Of a stretch of 50,577 bases of DNA, positions 46,123 through 50,577 are shown one piece after another. Each line of letters opens with the position of its first letter. Position 1 is the stretch's first letter. Origin of the DNA: JBHHXG01 sp046756985 (GTDB lineage: Bacteria > Pseudomonadota > Zetaproteobacteria > Mariprofundales > Mariprofundaceae); contig JBHHXG010000001.1 in assembly GCA_046756985.1 (NCBI GenBank), forward strand, positions 1-50,577, read 5' to 3'. A program made the translations under genes and the position numbers. Below the pieces are notes generated by a model. That model ran no database searches and was not told the origin of the DNA. It saw only the letters and a list, made by a program, of their open reading frames with translations.

Positions 46123-47144
46123 GCGATACGATTCAACAGGCCATTCGCCAGATTCAGACCGGTGATGAAATCAGCGGCGAGCAGAGTGAGGTGGTCTTCA
46201 CCGCCATCATGAGCGGCGAAGCAACGCCGGCCCAGATTGGCGCGCTTCTGCTGGGACTTTCCATTCGGGGCGAAACGGCGGAGATCATTGCCGGGGCGGC
46301 AAAGGCCATGCGGGCCGCTGCCACGCATATCAACCCCAAAGCGAAAGATTTACTCGATACCTGCGGCACCGGCGGTGATGGAGCCAGCACCTTCAACATT
46401 TCCACGGCCGTTGCCATTGTGACTGCCGCCTGCGGCCAACCAGTCGCCAAACATGGCAACCGTGCTATCTCGTCAAAATCCGGCAGTGCTGATGTCCTGG
46501 AAGCTTTGGGTGTCAGGCTCGATATTCCGCCTGAGCGGGTTGCCGATTGCATTGATGAGGTGGGCATCGGCTTTCTGTTTGCGCCGGGACATCATCCGGC
46601 CATGAAGCACGCCGCACCTGTCCGCCGCGAACTGGGCGTGCGCAGCATTTTCAATCTGCTGGGGCCGCTGACAAACCCTGCCGGCGCTGCTTATCAGGTA
46701 CTTGGCGTCTATGCCAAAGACCGCCTTGAACTGGTTGCCGGCGCTTTGCAACAGCTTGGCATCCAGCGAGCGCTCGTGGTGCATGGACGTGATGGCCTGG
46801 ATGAAATTACCACGACGGGCATTACTGATGCGATCCGGGTCGAGCAGGGAAAATCTCTGCAGAGTTTCGAGATTGATCCGGCGGCCTTTGGCATGCCGTA
46901 TGCCACGCCGGAAGCGCTCAAGGGCGGTGATGCCAAAGACAACGCATCCATTCTCAGGCATATTCTTGCCGGCCAGAAAGGTGCGGGCCGGGATATCGTG
47001 CTGCTCAATGCCGCTGCCGCGTTGTGGGTCTGTGGCCGGGTTGATGGTATCCCAGAAGGTCTGGAAATGGCCGCCGATGCCATTGATTCAGGTAAGGCAG
47101 CAACTACGCTGGATGCATTGATCCGCTTTACACAACAGCAATGA
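46119..47144 (+). CDS. trpD: Anthranilate phosphoribosyltransferase
   Basis: 341 residues. [17 protein letters not shown] is the phosphoribosyl-pyrophosphate-binding motif, and [20 protein letters not shown] the family core. It links anthranilate to phosphoribose. It overlaps trpG as ATGA and is stand-alone, not fused to trpG as in E. coli. Confidence 0.97.
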   Translation: MSDTIQQAIRQIQTGDEISGEQSEVVFTAIMSGEATPAQIGALLLGLSIRGETAEIIAGAAKAMRAAATHINPKAKDLLDTCGTGGDGASTFNISTAVAIVTAACGQPVAKHGNRAISSKSGSADVLEALGVRLDIPPERVADCIDEVGIGFLFAPGHHPAMKHAAPVRRELGVRSIFNLLGPLTNPAGAAYQVLGVYAKDRLELVAGALQQLGIQRALVVHGRDGLDEITTTGITDAIRVEQGKSLQSFEIDPAAFGMPYATPEALKGGDAKDNASILRHILAGQKGAGRDIVLLNAAAALWVCGRVDGIPEGLEMAADAIDSGKAATTLDALIRFTQQQ

Positions 47145-47926
47145 GCTCGATTCTGAATGACATTGCGGCCTACAAGAGAGACTGGCTCGCGGCATGCAAA
47201 CAGCACATATCTGAAGACACACTGACGGAGCGGGCGCGGAACTACATGCCGCTGGATTTTGCCGGGGCCTTAAGCAAGCGTATCGCCAACAGACAGAATG
47301 CCGTCATTGCCGAGATCAAAAAGGCATCGCCATCGAAAGGTGTGATCCGGGCTGATTTCGATCCGGTGGCCATCGCCAAATCCTACGAACAGGGTGGCGC
47401 CACATGCCTGTCGGTACTGACCGACGAAAAATATTTTCAGGGCTCGAACCAGTATCTTGAGGCGATTCGTGCAGCGGTTTCACTTCCGATCCTGCGCAAG
47501 GATTTCATGCTTGATCCGTATCAGGTGATCGAAGCGCGCAGCCTGGGCGCCGATGCGATTCTCGTCATTATGGCCATGGTGGATGATGCGCTGGCGGCCG
47601 AATTATGTGCTGTGGCACGCGAGCAGGGACTGGGCGTGCTGCCGGAGGTGCACAACAGTTCCGAGCTGGAGCGGGCGCTGGTTCTTGATACAACACTGAT
47701 CGGTATCAATAACCGCAATCTGCACACGTTTGAGACGAGCCTGCAGACGACGATGGATATGTTGCCGGATATCCCGAAGGGCCGCACAGTGATTACCGAG
47801 TCCGGCATTTTTACCACCGATGACATTCAGGCCATGAATAGTGTCGGCGTCTACGGCTTCCTGATCGGTGAGTCCCTGATGCGTGCAGCCGATCCGGGCG
47901 CTGCGCTGCGGGAGTTACTGAGCTAA
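47141..47926 (+). CDS. trpC: Indole-3-glycerol phosphate synthase
   Basis: 261 residues, a single-domain TIM-barrel enzyme without the TrpF part fused in E. coli. [33 protein letters not shown] and [20 protein letters not shown] carry the catalytic Lys and Glu residues. It overlaps trpD as ATGA. The 3' end overlaps the convergent bamC by 12 bases. trpF, trpB and trpA are not in the window. Confidence 0.97.
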   Translation: MSSILNDIAAYKRDWLAACKQHISEDTLTERARNYMPLDFAGALSKRIANRQNAVIAEIKKASPSKGVIRADFDPVAIAKSYEQGGATCLSVLTDEKYFQGSNQYLEAIRAAVSLPILRKDFMLDPYQVIEARSLGADAILVIMAMVDDALAAELCAVAREQGLGVLPEVHNSSELERALVLDTTLIGINNRNLHTFETSLQTTMDMLPDIPKGRTVITESGIFTTDDIQAMNSVGVYGFLIGESLMRAADPGAALRELLS

Positions 47927-48655
47927 GCTCTCTTCCCCGATGACTGCAGCGCCGGGCGCAGGAACCGGCTCATGGCGGGCAAGCTGTTCCCCGGTGGCAA
48001 CAAACAGTTCCTCGGCTACGTTGCGTTTGACCTGCCGGTTTACCCAGTGGCGGTTGATATAGACCTGACCCAGCGTGCGGACCTGCAACTGCGTCTTATC
48101 ACCGTCTTCCGTCTTCAGACGCAGTACGCGCACCACAAAGCGGTGCCGGGATGCCAGCACGTTCTCGCCGCCAAACATATTGCTTAATCCGGAAGCAAAC
48201 ACGTTTTTCGTATTGGCATCGTGGCGGACCCATTCGGTCGTGACCGTGCCGCTCGGTGAATCCACGCTCTGCACCGGCAGGTTCAGCGCCGTCATCGCAT
48301 CGACAACAGCGGAGAAAACCACATCGGCAGGCTGATCATAGGCACGCGCATCCAGCGATACGGCCTGACCGGCCACCGAGGGCTTCTGAACAGAAGCGCC
48401 TCCGGCCTGCGGCTGGCTGGCGATATTCTCCGGCATCGGCACAGCCACCTCGCCTCTGAGTTCGGGCGGCACATCCAGCGGTGCGCGCCGTGCTGCGCCT
48501 GAAGAACCAGCGCCGGATTGTGTATAGGCGGGCTGTTTTTCGGCGTCGTCATGCGTCATAATCAATGGTGGCATATCAGCACAGGCGGATAATATGCATG
48601 CGGCCATGGCAGCCAGGATCAGATGGAACAGGATATTATACTGACGTTTTCTCAT
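47915..48655 (-). CDS. bamC: BamC-like outer-membrane assembly lipoprotein
   Basis: 246 residues. A signal peptide ends in the lipobox LSAC; the mature part has an acidic, proline-rich N-terminus ([13 protein letters not shown], the family's dlpPxL pattern) and a helix-grip-like domain with the [21 protein letters not shown] segment. BamC belongs to the BAM complex that inserts barrels such as the cyc2 porin nearby. Start is uncertain; a frame 21 codons longer exists, but 48655 gives a normal signal peptide. Confidence 0.75.
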   Translation of the reverse strand: MRKRQYNILFHLILAAMAACILSACADMPPLIMTHDDAEKQPAYTQSGAGSSGAARRAPLDVPPELRGEVAVPMPENIASQPQAGGASVQKPSVAGQAVSLDARAYDQPADVVFSAVVDAMTALNLPVQSVDSPSGTVTTEWVRHDANTKNVFASGLSNMFGGENVLASRHRFVVRVLRLKTEDGDKTQLQVRTLGQVYINRHWVNRQVKRNVAEELFVATGEQLARHEPVPAPGAAVIGEESLAQ

Positions 48656-48732
48656 AGGGGCCGCATTCAATCGGGGATAACCCCACAGGTCAATAGCCAG
48701 ATAGCGGAGCCCGGACAACTCAGTGAGCAGGC

Positions 48733-48762
48733 AAAAAAAGAGGGAGGCGTGAGCCTCCCTCT
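48733..48762 (-). terminator. Rho-independent terminator of cyc2
   Basis: A perfect 10-bp inverted repeat AGAGGGAGGC/GCCTCCCTCT with a 4-base loop (48739-48762), followed on the minus strand by seven T (48733-48739). It lies 28 bases after the cyc2 stop, so cyc2 is made on its own transcript. Confidence 0.93.
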
Positions 48763-48789
48763 TCTGTTGTAAAGAATCCCGAAGGAATC

Positions 48790-50067
48790 TTAGTACACGT
48801 ACTCCAGTACCAGCGTTGTGCTGTTTGCACTTGCAACAGCAGGTAGGCCGGCAGGCACGCCGAACTTCGTCGAGTTGTACTCGAGGTCGAGCTCAACGTT
48901 CTGCGCAACCGAATACCATGCGCCAGCTACGAGCGTCTTGGCGGTTGAGGAAACAGCGACAGGGCCGCCACTGACTTCAACCTTGCTGTAGTCGTAGCCG
49001 AAACGGACGCCGAAGTGACCGAAGGCAACGGTAACAAGCGGATAGTAGCCGGTGTTGTCAACCTTAGCCAAAGGTGTAGAGAGGAACGGATCCTCACCCT
49101 TGAACTGGGCCAGCAGATAGAAGCCGAGAGAGGCATCGCCGATATCGCCCTGCACCTGCAAGTCAACACCGATGTTCTGGCCAGCGCCGCCACCGGTCGG
49201 GTCAAGAGCACCCAGCGCAACAGCGTTCGGCGCCTTCAGGTTGATGTCGGCATAGTACACACCGCCAACAACATCAAATCCGCCGAACTCAACCGTGGCT
49301 GCAATGCGTGCATACAGAGACAGATCAAGCGCAGCTGCGTTGGTTGCCGAAGTCGTATTACCGGACAGCGCGCCCAGGTTCGGGATGATGCCGCCGATAG
49401 CGATATAGGCCATGTCGTTCAGGTAGGCATACACACCGATACCACTGACACCATCGCTCAGGATGTGAGCGGCGTCAGAGAAGGCAGCACGGTGCTGCCA
49501 GCCGCGGATGTTACGGCCGGTGGTGTTGGACGGATCGTTGAACAGGTAAGGAGCGCCAAGGCCGTCGGTCGAACCGCCAGCGATGGCAATAGAACCCATG
49601 TCGGTGTCAAATACATAGGCGAGCTTGTAGGACAGCGGACCACCGCCAGCCCACTCGGTCAGACCACCGACGTGCTCGCCGTAACGGCCACCGATCAGGA
49701 TGGCAGTCTCGTCCGGCCACTGGATAGCAGTGTTCTTGCCGGTGCCGAATGCGCCGCCAGTCAGAGCAGCATCACCGTTCTGGTCCTTGATACGGGCCTT
49801 GAACAGCAGTGCAGCATTGAACACGGCCGGCAGGGACAGGTGATCGTCTTCGATCAGAGCCTGCTCACCCATGTCACGGAAAGCGTTCATACGGAAATTA
49901 CGGCCAAATGCGGTCAAACGCGGGATGGCCTGGAAATGGCAGCTATAGCAAGCTGCGCCAGTCTGGCGTGCAAACGCCGGTACAGCCTCAGCAGTGGTCG
50001 GTGCAACCGCAACAGCGGAAACAGCAACAACAGCGAAGGCAGCAGCAGAAAGAAGAAGTTTCTTCAT
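48790..50067 (-). CDS. cyc2: Cyc2-like outer-membrane cytochrome-porin (iron oxidation)
   Basis: 425 residues. A signal peptide (MKKLLLSAAAFAVVAVSAVA, cleaved after AEA at about 28) precedes a short haem domain with CYSCH (40-44), then a barrel-forming part of about 360 residues ending LVLEYVY with a terminal aromatic residue. The segment IPRLTAFGRNFRMNAFRD just after the haem motif is typical of Cyc2. Cyc2 takes electrons from Fe(II) at the cell surface; the protein is widespread in Zetaproteobacteria. The ATG has GGAGG 10 bases upstream. It has its own terminator and probably its own promoter in the 325-base upstream gap. Confidence 0.9.
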   Translation of the reverse strand: MKKLLLSAAAFAVVAVSAVAVAPTTAEAVPAFARQTGAACYSCHFQAIPRLTAFGRNFRMNAFRDMGEQALIEDDHLSLPAVFNAALLFKARIKDQNGDAALTGGAFGTGKNTAIQWPDETAILIGGRYGEHVGGLTEWAGGGPLSYKLAYVFDTDMGSIAIAGGSTDGLGAPYLFNDPSNTTGRNIRGWQHRAAFSDAAHILSDGVSGIGVYAYLNDMAYIAIGGIIPNLGALSGNTTSATNAAALDLSLYARIAATVEFGGFDVVGGVYYADINLKAPNAVALGALDPTGGGAGQNIGVDLQVQGDIGDASLGFYLLAQFKGEDPFLSTPLAKVDNTGYYPLVTVAFGHFGVRFGYDYSKVEVSGGPVAVSSTAKTLVAGAWYSVAQNVELDLEYNSTKFGVPAGLPAVASANSTTLVLEYVY

Positions 50068-50094
50068 GTTGGAATATCCTCCGAATAAAATTGA

Positions 50095-50120
50095 CTCGTA
50101 TTCATAAAGAATGAATCGAG
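50095..50120 (-). promoter_or_regulatory. Stem-loop in the cyc2 5' leader
   Basis: CTCG and ATTCAT (50095-50105, one bulged base) pair with ATGAATCGAG (50111-50120), loop 5 bases. It ends 27 bases before the cyc2 ATG and lacks a T-run on the minus strand, so it is more likely an mRNA stability or translation element than a terminator. Confidence 0.5.
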
Positions 50121-50188
50121 CCTTGTTAAATGTGTCTCCCCTGTCAGTTGCCGTCCTTCTCTTCGACCTGCCGCCGGCCTTGTTAAAT
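50120..50188. repeat. 12-base direct repeat upstream of cyc2
   Basis: GCCTTGTTAAAT occurs at 50120-50131 and again at 50177-50188 (57 bases start to start). On the minus strand it reads ATTTAACAAGGC, twice, in the cyc2 leader or promoter region. It could be a paired regulator site. Confidence 0.55.
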
Positions 50189-50392
50189 CACCAGTCGGCT
50201 GAGAATACATGACGGTTCCCTTCCGGGAGGACTGACGAACAATGCGTGAGAGCCGTCACAGGGTCAAGATGACACACACTGAATGTGTCGTTTTGACACA
50301 TGATGGAATGTTTTACGTCCGGGCAGCTATATGACTATGTCTTACAGGCGCAAGACTTGGAGTTAAATTCGATTATCGTGGACCTTGCAGGA

Positions 50393-50577
50393 TCAGACAA
50401 GCCCACCCAGCGCCGCCTTGCAAGCATCCATCAGCGGATCCGGGAAAATGCCAATGGCTACAATCACAATGGCAGTCACTACCACTGTTGCCTGCATCAG
50501 TCGATTATCGGCAAAATTGAAGGCCACGCGCTCTTCATCAAAGTAAATGTATTTGACCACGCGGATGTAATAGAACG
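50393..50577 (-). CDS. nuoN: NADH-quinone oxidoreductase subunit N, C-terminus only (cut by window edge)
   Basis: The last 61 codons encode FYYIRVVKYIYFDEERVAF, the conserved loop near the end of NuoN, then a final membrane helix (VVVTAIVIVAIGIFP) and the stop TGA at 50393-50395. NuoN is a proton-pumping membrane subunit of complex I and usually the last gene of the nuo operon. In iron oxidisers complex I can run in reverse to make NADH. Confidence 0.88.
   Translation of the reverse strand, partial: FYYIRVVKYIYFDEERVAFNFADNRLMQATVVVTAIVIVAIGIFPDPLMDACKAALGGLV

Larger units (their letters stand above)
50068..50392. other. Gap between cyc2 and nuoN: 325 bases with no gene
   Basis: No coding region is seen. 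It holds a bulged hairpin (50095-50120), a 12-base direct repeat, and several copies of GACACA/TGTGTC (50271-50276, 50284-50289, 50295-50300). A minus-strand TTGACC (about 50261-50266) could be a weak -35, but no good -10 follows at 16-18 bases. This is the only place for the cyc2 promoter and regulators. Confidence 0.7.

Overview
The window looks like a chromosomal segment of a neutrophilic iron-oxidising Zetaproteobacterium (Mariprofundus-like); this is inference. The strongest clue is a Cyc2-type fused cytochrome-porin at 48790-50067 (signal peptide, a single CYSCH haem motif, then an outer-membrane barrel), next to the 3' end of nuoN. A large NAD-dependent glutamate dehydrogenase, BamC, PpiD, an Mla-type lipid transporter and a TonB-dependent receptor show a Gram-negative cell envelope. 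Most genes lie on the minus strand in tightly packed operons with many 4-base ATGA overlaps. I see no insertion sequences, prophage or CRISPR.

Layout: 1-3173 is the str operon (rpsL-rpsG-fusA-tuf, minus) with a clear sigma70 promoter. 3312-5231 is a glycerophosphodiester phosphodiesterase plus a short GlpD-like dehydrogenase, which together could turn deacylated phospholipid into dihydroxyacetone phosphate. 5307-8185 is pntA1-pntA2-pntB (proton-translocating transhydrogenase). 8266-10065 holds folB-folK, a tiny CHCC zinc-finger gene whose ribosome site sits in a hairpin, and rlmB. 10243-13972 holds a Sel1 lipoprotein, radC, an alpha/beta hydrolase and two small membrane proteins. 14095-18714 is the large glutamate dehydrogenase.

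18718-26687 is the most unusual region. A 132-residue protein with a twin-arginine leader and 13 cysteines is followed by a radical SAM/SPASM-type enzyme, a PqqD-like carrier protein and an HPr-kinase-like ATPase. A nucleotidyltransferase-family gene is divergent, and a coupled MFS transporter/ATP-grasp pair is convergent. This has the architecture of a ribosomally made, post-translationally modified peptide system whose product may be matured in the cytoplasm and exported folded by Tat. A beta-propeller lipoprotein and a membrane protein follow.

26697-33960 is a cobalamin operon under a cobalamin riboswitch: btuB receptor, its own tonB, btuF, btuC, btuD, cobO, cbiX-like and cobA. 34047-35993 encodes a membrane-anchored protein of about 14 Sel1 repeats. 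36099-41803 is a single long operon: MlaE permease, a MlaF-like ATPase that has lost its Walker A motif, MlaD/MCE, a TPR lipoprotein, an RsbW-like kinase with an N-terminal cysteine cluster, a STAS antagonist and UbiD. 41967-43880 is ppiD, followed by tRNA-Ala(GGC) with a strong terminator, the trpEGDC operon, bamC, cyc2 and the end of nuoN.

Starts were moved from the longest reading frame where a ribosome site, a 4-base overlap with the upstream gene or family length argued for it. All functional calls come from reading motifs by eye; no database search was run.
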